Shown in pieces: positions 35,601 through 47,120 of a stretch of 64,000 nt of DNA. Source of the DNA: Prunus persica (Eukaryota > Streptophyta > Magnoliopsida > Rosales > Rosaceae); contig NC_034009.1 in the NCBI RefSeq assembly GCF_000346465.2, positions 46,617,657-46,681,656 on the forward strand. The letters run 5' to 3'. The notes under the pieces were generated by a model. That model ran no database searches. It was not told the origin of the DNA and was given only the letters and a program-made list of their open reading frames with translations. Within the stretch, counting starts at the first letter, position 1; the number at the start of each line of letters is the position of its first letter. The translations under genes were made by a program, and so were the position numbers.

Positions 35601-38600
35601 CATGTACTTAATTCAGTTTTAGAAAAATTAAGCATGTACTCAAGAAGGGAATTTAACTTTGAAATCATGATACCCTCCGCCTAATAACACCTAATTACAG
35701 GTGAGAGGTGTCACTGTAACGAGGTAGTAGTAGGCTTATTAGCAAACTTGACAAGCCCACGCTGAATAGGAAAATGAGGCAATGAAGACTGAATCTTATT
35801 GTTGGCTTAGGAAGTATACATATTTGGATTACTTCTCTTTTTCTTCTAATTCCCACCCCAAAAACTTACGTTCTCCGCTATCATATTCATATTTGACTGA
35901 AATTGAATTATTATTTCATCTTTTTTTTATTATATACAAATGATATTATCATATTAAGGAGGGGGAATTGGACTTAGGACCTTAGATGCTTGAATAAATA
36001 CTCCTCTTGCATTATTACTTCATCCTTAAGGCACTGACACGACTGTTAATTTTTCATTTTGCTATTTATTTAGTGTTGATTGATTGTTACATTTTAATTA
36101 AGAGGTAAATGATGGATTTTGGCATAAAGATGAGTAATTATTGTTAAGTTAATAGGTACCTTTCAACTTGGTTTTTGATGGATTTGGCATCAACATTGCC
36201 ATTTGAGGCACTTGGCAAAAACAAGTTGGGTGTTTCTTACTCTCTCTTAGGATTGCTCAGATTTTGGCGAATAAGACGAGCAAAGCAACTCTTCACAAGG
36301 TTGGTATATTATTCCTTGTGCATTTGTCTCCAATTCCATTATATGTTTTGCGACTCAAATTGCATGCATTATATCATCTTCCTTGGCAGACTTGAGAAGG
36401 ACATCAGGTTTAGCTATTTTTGGGTGAGATGCGCCAGACTTTTGTCAGTAAGTAAAATTTTGCACCTAGTCCTTTTTATAGCATATACTTATTTACACTT
36501 GGGTATGTTTACTTACTCGTTGTAATGGGGATGTCATGAATTGGGGAAGTCGGGGATACGGGAGAGAATGAATAGGTAGGAGTTAACTCAGCTACCCACT
36601 CCCCTAATAGTCTAATTCATGAGTTTTCAAGTAGTAAATTAGGAAGTTTAGTGTGTAATTTATATAATTTTTTATTCCTCATATGTTAGTAAAATACATG
36701 AGAAGTCATTATCACCTTATAATTTATTTGATGAAAATCTAATGGCTTCAAACATCCTCGAGTAATACTTCTAGAAGATTCCTTTTTATGAATAGAGGAC
36801 GAGAAATTCAAATTTAAGAAACTCTTAATTAAAACTGGTTGATTACTCCGCAAGAATGTTTAAGGTCCTCAAATGATATATAGGTGCTTGATAAGAAGTT
36901 ACTTTAATTTTAAAAAAATTCCAGTTGAAAGTCTAAATTTTTTTTTTTCGTAAAGGAAGTGCCGGAAACAGCATGCAATTTAATTTAAGAGATTGATGAA
37001 TTTTGCTTCCTATATACAGGTGACACTGTTTTCAATACACTGTGCTGGATGCCTCTACTACCTGCTAGCAGACCGATATCCACACCAAGGGAAGACATGG
37101 ATTGGAGCTGTCATTCCAAATTTCAGAGAGACAAGCCTTCGGATCCGATACATTTCTGCTATTTACTGGTCCATAACCACCATGACCACTGTTGGTTATG
37201 GCGATATGCATGCAGTTAACACCATGGAAATGATCTTCATTATTTTCTACATGCTCTTTAACCTTGGCCTCACTGCTTACTTGATTGGCAACATGACAAA
37301 CTTAGTAGTCGAAGGCACTCGTCGTACCATGGAATTTGTAAGTATTCTTCAAATTACCTACGCACTACATGTTATTGACCGACACTCTAAAAAAATTATC
37401 TTGTCCTCCTTTTCTTATTATCGAAGGAAACTGCACTCTGAGCTGTGCATGATGACTTTTTCGACGTACCAATAACAACTGTCTAAAATTGTATATCAAT
37501 GATTTAATGTGCAGAGAAATAGCATTGAAGCAGCATCAAATTTTGTGTGCCGCAATCGCTTGCCTCCACGGTTGAAGGACCAAATATTGGCTTATATTTG
37601 CTTGAGATTTAAGGCTGAGAGCTTGAACCAGCAGCATATAATTGAACAACTACCCAAATCGATCACCAAAGGCATCTGCCAGCATTTGTTTTTGCCAACT
37701 GTGGAGAGAGTTTATTTTTTCAAGGATATCTCAAGGGAAACACTTCTACTTCTGGTAGGGTAACATACACTCTCTCTTCTTTTTCTTCTTTTTTATTTCT
37801 TTTTGTTCAAGGGAAACACACACACCGATCCCAGTTCCAGAATCAAGATCATTATTACATAGCTATATAAAGAAAAACAAGAAGAAGAAGAAGAAGAAGA
37901 AGAAGAAAAAGACCAATTACTTATTTGGGAAAAACATTTGTGCAAAGACAAAACTACTAACTGCTTAGACTTAATTTTCTTGCATCTCTTTCAAACAAGG
38001 GATTTATTGGTAATGTAGTTTTGGATGTGGATGTACAATTTCCTGCTAAAATAGTTGGACTGCAAATTAATGCATATTATAAAACTGTGAATAGAGTGTG
38101 AATTTGTACAAATTTTAAAACCTTGATGATGTCTTTTAACAATAAAACCACATTGATGATCAGGTTGCAAAGATGAAGGCAGAGTACATACCACCTAGAG
38201 AAGATGTTGTGCTGCAAAACGAAGTGCCGGATGACGTTTATATCATTGTTTCTGGAGAAGTGGAAATAATTGGTTGTGAGATGGAGAAAGAACTAGTTGC
38301 TGGGACTTTGAAATCTGGTGACATGTTTGGAGAAGTTGGTGCACTTTGTTGTAGAGAAGTTGGTGCCCTCTGTTGTAGGCCTCAAAGCTTCACGTACCGA
38401 ACCAAAACACTGTCACAACTCTTGAGACTAAAAACCACTGCTCTGATTGAAGCAATGCAGACGAAACCAAAAGACAAACTACAAATGCTTAAAAACTTCA
38501 AACAGGTTGGTGAACATGGTACTCAAATTAAATCTTCTTTGTAATAATTCCATTATTATTTCTTTTAAGAAAAGGAAAAGAAAGAAATGACTTACAATCT

Positions 38601-40229
38601 GCAATATGTTCCATTGAAGCATCACAAAAAGCTGAGGGATCTGAAAATTGGAGAAATATTGGCTGAGAGTGGAGATGAAGAAGGTGACGCGAACATGGCA
38701 TTCAACTTACTGACTGTTGCCAGCAAAGGCAATGCTGCTCTTCTTGATGAGCTCCTCAAGGCAAAGTTGGATCCTGACATCGGAGACTCCAAAGGAAGAA
38801 CTCCTTTGGTATGCCTTTCTAGCCTCAAGTATTTAGTTTGTTTGTTAATGCCAGACGAAAACAAAGAAAAAAAAACAGAACAAGAAGAACAATATGGAGA
38901 AGATAATTCCCTTTTTACTTTAGAAAGTGAGCTAGTACTTCATCATTTTTTCTAATTTGAAAAGACTAATTGTTTCTTTTGAATGCATCAGCATGTAGCA
39001 GCATCAAATGGGCACGAAGAATGTGTCTTGGTACTCCTCAAGTATGGTTGTAACATACATGTAAGAGGTAATTAAAAATAATAAACACAATCTCCTTGGT
39101 ACTGTTCTGTTCTTAAACCCATCATCTTATAATCTGTACATTGGCAGACATAAATGGCAACACAGCTTTATGGGATGCTATTGCATCGAAGCACCATTCC
39201 ATATTCCGGATTCTCTATTACTGCGCTGCCATATCTGATCCATACACAGATGGCAATCTTCTATGCACGGCTGCCAAGAGAAATGATATGACTTTGATGG
39301 AGGAACTCTTGAAGCATGAGTTAAATGTTGACGCAAAGAATCATCTTGGGAAAACAGCAGTACAAATAGCCATGGAAGAAAACAATGCAGACATGGTCAA
39401 TTTGCTAGTGATGAATGGAGCAGATGTAGCCAATACACACAACTTCTCATTTCCTTCAGAAACCTTGACTGAAATGCTACAAAAACGAGAGGTTGGACAC
39501 CGTATTACAGTTCCAGACACTACACTAAATGAAGTGCCTTTGATGAGGAATGATGATGAGCAAAATCCTGACTGGAGAAAATCCAATGGAGTGAACTTTC
39601 CAAGAGTGAGCATATATAGAGGCCATCCTATAGTGAGGAGAAACACATGTTGCAGGGAAGCTGGTAGGTTAATTAGATTACCTAATTCGGTAGAGGAGCT
39701 CAAAAACATTGCAGGTACTTTCCTTAACACTATGCCTTTATCAATTGCTAAAAGATTGTGGCTTTTCTCAAAGTCAGGATACCTAGCAGAACATGGTAAC
39801 GTACTGCATGATTTATTCACAAATTAGTGCTTATATATGCAGTGAAGATAGTACACAAACCCTTATAGTTTTAGTAGCACAAATTTTAGCCTATAGCATG
39901 TTTCTTGTTTTAAAAGATTGCATCTTTTACCACATTTTTCTTATCGAAGCGATTAAGGCAGTTTTGAAATTTTATCCTGTGTATATTTGATTTTGTGGTA
40001 GCTATGGATGCTTAGAATTCCTTACACAAATTGGAATTAATATATATTTGAAGAACGTTGTAAGAATTTCTAATATCTTTCATCATCTTAAACAGGTGAA
40101 AAGTTTGGATTTGATTCAAGAAATGTATTGGTAACTGATGAAGGAGGAGCAGAAATTGACTCCATTGAAGTGATCAGAGATAATGACAAGCTTTTCGTAT
40201 TTGAAGACCCAAAGTCTATCAAAAGCTGA
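32614..40229 (+). CDS. AKT2: Shaker-type potassium channel AKT2/3, 11 exons
   Basis: This is a weakly rectifying plasma-membrane K+ channel of phloem and guard cells, which loads and retrieves potassium. Exons: 32614-32855, 33464-33682, 36156-36299, 36390-36447, 37020-37337, 37515-37754, 38164-38505, 38620-38808, 38992-39067, 39148-39714, 40096-40229, totalling 2529 nt (842 residues), all phases consistent. The N-terminus has the AKT2 hallmark [14 protein letters not shown] [16 protein letters not shown] and [12 protein letters not shown]1-S4 follow (voltage sensor [17 protein letters not shown]), then the pore TMTTVGYGD, a cytosolic linker, a CNBD ([13 protein letters not shown]), ankyrin repeats encoded by exons 8-10, and a C-terminal KHA domain ([19 protein letters not shown]). 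The CNBD contains the duplicated octapeptide EVGALCCR (residues 464-479), which is not in the usual family sequence. AKT2 rather than AKT1/KAT1 is chosen from the N-terminal motif, the ankyrin block and the overall length. Confidence 0.94.
34470..35445. mobile_element. Possible MULE-like element in AKT2 intron 2
   Basis: The left part ('gagatttggtctaataatca'...'tttcatttatttcagac') partly matches the reverse complement of the right part ('gagttttagtctaattacaa'...'tttcatttatttcactt'). This suggests long degenerate terminal inverted repeats around an interior with G-rich sequence. No flanking duplication could be set. Intron 2 is otherwise unusually long (about 2.5 kb) without other recognisable content. 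Confidence 0.3.
37881..37906. repeat. (GAA)n microsatellite in AKT2 intron 6
   Basis: A run of about eight GAA triplets in the intron between the linker exon and the CNBD exon. No function inferred. Confidence 0.9.
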
Positions 40230-40429
40230 AAAATCCTCAATCTCCTGAAGCATTATACTTAACCTTGAGGAAGGAAAGAAAGAATCGCACTTTTCTTCAT
40301 GCAAATCTCTTGTAAAGATTCCTCTTAGAATGTACACTTAAATCTTGCATAATCAAAGGGTTCCTCTTGTGAGACTATGAGTCTGAGTTTAATTTTTATG
40401 CACAATGTAATACATAAGGCTAGGGCGGG

Positions 40430-41327
40430 CTCTAGCCTAGCGCAAAGTTTGGGAAAAAGAACTCTAGTATTAATTTTTAGGCCTGACAACCCATTTCACA
40501 GAAAATTAGTCTATCTCGTAATCAGTTGAAGCTTCAGAGTGTTGAGATACATGACTTCTTGCTTGGCAGTTTTCTTGGGATCAAATCTCTTTGGTGCAGA
40601 TATCTTCTCACCACGATTCTGAGAAGCATTCACAATATGGAGCTGAATCTAGCATACCAGTAACCTATAGTCTCAGATTCATCCATCCTAAGACTTTCAA
40701 ACTGTGACGTGATCATGCCTCTTTGATGTCCCACAATTCTGTATAAAGTTGAACTGTTCATTGGATACAATTATGAATAAGGCATTTCGTTCTTTTATAT
40801 TGGCATTGCTGTGAGTGGCATACTCCAGTATCCATTCTAAATAAGGCGGAGCGGAGGTACATTCTTCTCATGTCGGAAACTTGACAAAATAAAAAATGAT
40901 ATATAATGAGTGGTTCCACTATTAATAACATCGAGGCCTTTTCCTTATCAGTGACCGTGATACAAATTTAGAGCACAAAATCTCTCTAGATATTGTAGGA
41001 GCTTGGCTCTGATAGTAGTTGTAAGTAATGGATGGATCAATACCCCTTGAGCCTATGAGGGGGATGAATAGGCTCTTACACAAAAACAGAACAGTTTTAA
41101 ACTAGTTAGCAGGTGTTCAAACAAAGAGGCATTTTGACAATTGTTGGAACAAATAGCTCTACTATAACAGGATATCTTTCTGAACCAAGATTCTCACAAA
41201 TCTAAACAGGTAGATATAACTGTGAATGGATCAATATGAAGTTCATCATCATGATCAACGGTAAATCGAGAAATATAGAACATAACTACTGTACACAAGA
41301 AGATCTGGTCACCCATATTACTTGGTT
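40430..41327 (-). mobile_element. Truncated Ty1-copia element: gag relic, PBS and start of LTR
   Basis: On the minus strand, about 40775-40630 reads MITSQFESLRMDESETIGYW then YARFSSIL and a stop. This matches the copia gag (UBN2-type) pattern 'FE.L.M.E.E.I..Y.ARF..I'. To its right, near 40998-41010, 'ggctctgatagt' is the antisense of a primer-binding site (ACTATCAGAGCC), followed by 'tgtaagtaatggatgg', the likely inner end of the 5' LTR. The order LTR-PBS-gag reads on the minus strand. The 3' part of the element is missing. The LTR is interrupted by the retroposon that starts at 41344. Confidence 0.5.
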
Positions 41328-41343
41328 TTGAACCCTAGCTACA

Positions 41344-41972
41344 CCTTTTTTTCTAGAGGAAAAGGGATTTCATTCATAATCCAATAGTTTCATACAAAAG
41401 ATCAGCATGAACAGTGGTCACGTTAAAACCTTCCTAGGAAAATCACGTGGGAAAAACCTTAGGGTAGAAAAAAGTACCACGCATGCCATGGACTAACAGA
41501 AGAGTCCAAAACAGAACCAAACAGAGACCACTACAATAAACAGAACCAACACCACGCTACTAAAAAACCAACATAAGAGACCCCGTAGAAGAGCACACCA
41601 ACGCATCCCAAACTGTCAAAGAATGCCTTCTATGAGAACAATCATAGTCCTTTATACGTCGCAAGAGTTGTTCTGCAAGCCAAGGGTCAGAGACACAAAA
41701 ACACACCAAGAAGAGAACGCAAAGGAGGCAACAAAAAAGGACCCCACAAAAGCACACTAACTTATCCCATAGCCTATCAAAGAAAACCTCCTATGATGAC
41801 AATCATAGTCCTTCGTACAGCGTAGGAAGTAATCAGCACGCAAAGAGTCAACAACAGGAGAAGAATCACAATGAGCGAAACAAAGAAGACAAATGAAGAG
41901 AAACTCTCAAGAAGCACACCAATGCTTCCCATAACTGTCAAAGAAAACCTCCTATGAGAACAATCATAGTCC
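41344..41972 (-). mobile_element. Retroposon (LINE 3' end-like) with internal ~161-bp tandem repeats
   Basis: The insert is flanked by a perfect 16-bp duplication 'ttgaaccctagctaca' (41328-41343 and 41973-41988). Next to the left duplication the plus strand has a T run, i.e. an A tail on the minus strand. The minus strand ends 'aatgaaatcccttttcctct' before the A tail, similar to plant LINE 3' ends. Within it are about 2.5 tandem copies of a ~161-bp unit, recognisable by 'caatcatagtcctt' preceded by 'cctatgagaa' or similar near 41625, 41785 and 41955. No coding domain was seen. Confidence 0.7.
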
Positions 41973-41988
41973 TTGAACCCTAGCTACA

Positions 41989-42986
41989 ACTTAAAAGGCT
42001 ATACCTGCTAGGCTTTTGCTCCTTTTGTGCATGGTCCATCCTAGGAACGACCTATCACTTTAGAATCATTTGAGACATGTGCAAGCTTTATAATATTCCG
42101 TTCCATAATCAATTTAGAATGTTGGGTACCAAAAGAGAAACAAATCTGTGTTTTGAACATAAAACTAGTCTCGATACACAAAATCCATTCATCCATTTCC
42201 TTTTCAAAAGTGCCAAACAAAAATAAAATACAGCTTAAGTAGGAAAAGAAAACAAAAAAGGTGCCATGTTGGGAGGTGTAGAAAAATGGGGAAGAGAAGA
42301 GGTAAAGAAGCCAAGAGCACTCAATCCAAAAGAGAACCAAATCAAAATGGAAGAATGTGGAGAAGGATCTCATTCAAAGTGGTCAAACTTTACAGCGTAG
42401 GAAGCACAATCCAACATCTTGTGTGATAAAGAGCTTGAACATTTTGGCTTGCTTTTTTTTTTTTTTTTTTTTTGGGGTTATCTTTTCATATCCTGCCTAT
42501 GACATTATGGCCGGACCAAAACATAAAGCCTTACGAAGGTTACAAGAAAAGAAGAAAAACCTACAACATAACCTTTCTTGTTAATTTGAAAGAAGATGAG
42601 GGTGAGAAAGTTAGGAAGGTTGATAAAAACAAATAAAATCTAGAATGAAATCAAGTAAGAAAAAGTAAAATGAAGAGAAGTTGACAAACATACTCCTTAG
42701 TTTTCTCTTTCTATCTTTCTCTCTCTACATATTTCTTTAGTTATTATATGCCCACTTAACCATGAAGCAGAAGATATTCCCAATCATCCCCTCCACTCAA
42801 CCCTGTAGGAAACACCCATAATTTCACCAAACAACATTATTAACCTATAGAAACTTGAGCTCTTGAAGCAACCCACTTCTTTCATTGCTTATAATTTTCT
42901 TCTTCTTAAAAAATATACCTATAAATGTCCGTCATACTCTCACCACCATACCAATATCCTTTCTTTTTCTTTATCATCTTTATTCC
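41989..42986. other. Intergenic, upstream of the BPS1-like gene
   Basis: Probably the remaining outer part of the interrupted LTR at the left, then AT-rich sequence. A T run of more than 20 bases lies at about 42450-42472, consistent with the A tail of a minus-strand retroposon whose body cannot be identified. The last ~250 bases before the start codon are C/T-rich, as expected of a plant 5' leader. Confidence 0.3.
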
Positions 42987-44149
42987 ATGATGGATCCTTC
43001 ATGCACCTCAACTTCTGTCAGTGGCTTCTACAACTTTCTCACTCATGAACTCAACAATCTTGATCAATCTTTCCTCTCCCATAGTTTCATGTCAATCCAA
43101 TTCCTTCAGAAGGTACTCTCATCTCTCAAGTCCTTCCATTCTCAGTTGACCACTTTGGTTCAAAAGCTTCACTTACCCATAGGAGAGAAGTGGCTCGATG
43201 AGTACATGGATGAAAGCTCCAGGCTCTGGGAAGCTTGCAATGTTCTTAAATTAGGAGTCTCTTGCATGGAAAATGTTTTCGCAGCTGGAGCCAATGTCCT
43301 GTCCTCCACAGATGAGTTCCACTACTACTTGAATGAACAAACTTCTAACCAGGTTAGTACAATGTAGTCAATTTAAATTTTATAAAAAAATTAAAAAAAA
43401 TTATTCCACTACATATACATATAGGAAACATATGCATGGGTAGTGCTGTCTTACATATTCATGTTGCCAGACATGCTTATGTTGTTAAAATGTGAATCTG
43501 AACGATGTATATGAATCAACCTAATGCTCACTTTTTTGCCTAGGTTATCCGGGCAGTAAGTGCATACCAAATGGAAATTATTGGTTTGGAACATGATAAT
43601 AAGGCCTTGATGGAAACAAGAGTTGAGCAGCTATCACTACGCATCAATGAAAACATTGTCTCAATGGGGTCCAAGTTCAATGGGTTCAGTGGCTTTCGTG
43701 GCGTCATGTATGCAATGAGGAACGTTAGCTCATTGCTTTTGATGATCCTGCTAAGCGGGATTGTATATTATTTGCCAGGATCAAGTTTTCAAGAGGAAGG
43801 AGGGCTGGAAGGCAGTGTGATATTTGGCTCAAATTTCATGGTTTCAGTAGCGAGATTGCAGCGAAGAGTGGCGAATGTGTTCGAGCAGATCCCAGGGCCG
43901 CCTCATGGATTGCTTCTTCATGAGTTCCGGGAAACGAAATCTTTGATGGAGGAGGTGAGAGGTGAGTTGGAGAGAATGGTGGAGCATGAAGCAGAGATTC
44001 ATGATATCCAAGATAGTGTCGACAAGTTGAAAAGTTGCTTTGGGTTGTTGAGAAGTGGGGTTGAGGCTATAATTGAGCAGCTTGATGACTTCTTTGATGA
44101 AATAGTGGAGGGAAGGAAGAAGCTTTTGGACATGTGCACTCATAGGTAG
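42987..44149 (+). CDS. BPS1-like (BYPASS1-related) protein, two exons
   Basis: Exons 42987-43352 and 43544-44149 give 323 residues with a phase-0 GT-AG intron. The N-terminal half has the BPS1-family phrase [23 protein letters not shown], where family members have a similar 'W.D.Y.D.S..L.D.C' block. The second exon contains a single hydrophobic segment (about residues 183-199, [16 protein letters not shown]) and a coiled-coil-like acidic/basic helix region ([20 protein letters not shown]) near the end. BPS1 of Arabidopsis prevents production of a root-derived mobile growth-arrest signal; for this paralogue the role is unknown. The start is chosen at Met-Met-Asp-Pro because the open frame upstream encodes leader-like, low-complexity sequence. 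Close relatives are also listed as ROH1/DUF793 proteins, so the exact subgroup is uncertain. Confidence 0.75.
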
Positions 44150-45263
44150 ACAAAGAGTACGTTGGACGTGATCAGCCTAACCTAGGTGGGGAACATATGG
44201 AAACAAAAGAAAAAGGAAATGATAAAGAGACCGAAGGGTAATCAGCATTGAAAAAACATATTTTGTTGAACTTGGATATGAGCTCCTTGATTGTAATCAT
44301 TTATTTCCAAGTAGTCTATATAAGGGGAGATTTAAACTTTAAATAGTTGTTAGAATGTGGCCCAATATGATTTAAACTACTCATGCACCTATTTCGTTTC
44401 CCATGTACATAAATAGTATGAGCACGCCTCCGCACGTGTGAATCAAGCTAAACACGTAGAGAACACATACTATGGTTTTGATACTCAAAACCAAAATTAA
44501 TTAGCAATAAGTGAAGATACTCAAAATCATTTAAACTACTACTAGTGCACGGGTTTCATTTACTCTTAACAATAGTTAAACACAAAAGTTCATATTATTA
44601 TTAAGGGAAAGGATTTAGATACTATAAGTTGTCACCAATTTCTTTTGTTGTTTTCTTTTCCCTTCTTCTTTATGCTTTTTATGCTTTCTTTTCCTTTTTG
44701 TACGGTGGCAACAGCAATAAATAGTAATGAAGCACTGAGAGAGCATTTTCTCAAGAAACCCAAAAGGGGAAAATTCTTACACGAAAAGAGCATGTGATTC
44801 TTGCTTTGAAGATAAGCAATATACTATTGAAAGATAAAAACATGAAGAATATTTAGGTCACCATTAGCCTAATGAAAAAAAGCAAGATTTTCCCATCCTA
44901 AAGGTATATTCATCTCCTATAGCGACCAAAAAGATAATACATGATAAAATGATAATGATGCTTCTTGTTTCCCACAAGACCAAGAAGCTATGCAGAAATT
45001 TCAAGTTATATACATGCTTGAAGTTGATGAGAAATTGAGAATCTTTGTTAGGAAATCACACCATTAATCTACTAGATTGAACAAGTGCAAAATAATATAA
45101 GCACGATCAACAAACACAAAAGTACAGAAATTACAACCACCTCAGGTTGTGGTTTGTTTTAACTCATTCGATCTTGGCTCGTAAAAGAAACTAGCCAAAT
45201 TAAGCCATAGCTCCATGAACAAACTTGAGCTTAGCTTGGCTCAGTTCATTTACACTACTAACT
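44150..45263. other. Intergenic, 3' of the BPS1-like gene
   Basis: Contains the 3' UTR of the upstream gene and AT-rich sequence. 'ttgttagaatgtggcccaat' near 44347 resembles the LTR starts of TRIM-like elements in this window, but no partner was found. No gene seen. Confidence 0.3.
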
Positions 45264-46194
45264 AGGGTAGACCTCATCATTTGGGCCGTGGGCTCATAGG
45301 CCGATGGGGGCCCGCCTGGCCCATTGGAAAAAAGTCTGATCCGGCCCGTTATGGGTTTTGAGATGGTCCGGCTTGCCTTGAGCCGGGCTAGGCTTGGGCT
45401 TGGGTGTCTGAAGCCTGGCTCGGCCCATAAGCCAGGCCTGATTAAGCCCAAGAAAGCCCGGCCCTACCCGCCCACAAAAGCCTGGCCTGTTAAGCCTGCA
45501 TACATATATAATTATGTATAAATAAGAGTTTAAGTTTAGGATTATATCACTTAAATCACATATATAATTTGTTTCATTTCATTTACTTTTATTTACTCAT
45601 TCCTAGTTTATAATTGGATGATTAACACATTAATTTGTGTCAATTATTAATTCAACAATTATATATATATAAATAAGATGAACAACATATCACATCACCA
45701 AATATAATTATATCACGAAACATAATCGTACCACCAAATATAATCATGCTTTTCTTGAACACATCACCAAATATTTGCATATTTATTCATACCATCCTTT
45801 AAAAAAATATTTTTTTGATACTTATTATTTTTTAAAATTATTTCTTAAAACGTATTACGATCTAATTATGTAATAACCTCAAAAATAATACTTGGTTTTA
45901 TTATTTTTGTGAAAAATCTTATAAGTTGTATGACTTTATTGAGTGTTTTATGAAGTTGGTTTGATGTGAAAATATTGTAATTAAGTGAGTTTAATCTCAA
46001 ATTTGGACTAAAATGCCCTTATTATTAAGTTTATGATTTTTTTTTAATGAAATAGGGCCCGTTTAGGCCAGGCCAAATGGGCTTCCTCAAGCCTGTCTCA
46101 TGAGTCGGGCTTGGGCTTTAAATTTTCTAAAAAAATCCGACCCGATATTTTCTCTCTCCTCTTTAAAGCCCGGCCCGGCCCATTGACGAGCCCT
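45264..46194. mobile_element. hAT-like non-autonomous element, copy A (931 bp)
   Basis: The ends are GC-rich and imperfectly inverted: left 'agggtagacctcatcatttg'..., right reverse complement 'agggctcgtcaatgggccgg'.... Both subterminal regions repeat GGCCC/GGGCTT motifs, and the middle is AT-rich. This AGGG...CCCT layout with GGGC-rich subterminal repeats is typical of plant hAT-derived elements. Its two ends match those of the interrupted copy at 50261-52616, in opposite orientation. An 8-bp duplication was not found. Confidence 0.55.
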
Positions 46195-47120
46195 AAACTG
46201 GAGTGACCAAGTGGGGAGGTGGGGAAGGAGAACCTGGGGAGTTTTTTTTTTTTATTTCTTGAATGTTCTTAGTTTTATACATAAATTCAATCTTTTTAAG
46301 CAGCAATTTTTTATTATTTTTTTCTTTTGCACATGTGTCATACATATAAGGAACAAAATGAGTCTCTTGCGTGCCAAGTCAGCATCTTGAACAGAAATTC
46401 TAACGAACTTGAGTAAAGCAGGACATCAATATCACTTCTAGTTCTAGGGAATAAAATGAGATTCATGACATCTTTCTGAGGACTAGAGTAATTGCCTTTG
46501 GAAAGATGAGATGGTTGAGTTGGACGTTACTCAAAAATATTGTAACTAGGCATATCTAGGATCCAAAATTGCCTTAACAAAAACAATTAAGAACTAAGGA
46601 AATTATTAGACCTCATGCACATGATCTTGCATACTGCAAACGCCTGCTGGACCAAAAACGAACCAACTCTTTCAACCGCATGTAAACTCCATGGTGCAGA
46701 ATACAAAAAAGCATAAACTTACTTCCCTGCAAGAACAAAAGGCATATTGCTTAATAGAAGAAAAACTTCAAAAAGATTGTGCACAAAAAAAGCCTGCTCC
46801 AATTGGTCTAGAGACATGAAGTAATATGCGAAAAATAGGTCTCCTTGCGGCTTAGTGAGTATGCAACAGAACAAGGAAAACTGGACATATGAAATCGTAT
46901 TTCTTTTTCTAAGGGCAGTGAAAATCAGAGAATAATGTAGATTATAAATTTGCAACCTACCTCTAGCATATAGAGCTAAAACTCGAGAACTTTCAGACAG
47001 GAATTAGAAAGTCACCCCATAGGATTTTCTGTTTTTCTTTTTTTTCACTAAAGGGTTGCTCAAAACAAAGACAAGGCTAATCAAAATTGATGTAATATGT
47101 CTGAGGTACCTCCAAATATC
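46195..47120. other. Intergenic, 3' flank of NOG1
   Basis: Contains T-rich sequence and the likely 3' UTR of NOG1 (minus strand, directly left of its stop codon). No gene or element recognised. Confidence 0.35.

Noticed and set aside
39341..39820. 159-codon minus-strand frame
   Set aside because: Antisense to AKT2 exon 10 (ankyrin/KHA part); no independent evidence.
42885..42986. Earlier start for the BPS1-like protein
   Set aside because: The upstream part reads low-complexity hydrophobic sequence from a C/T-rich leader; the MMDPS start is more consistent with family proteins.
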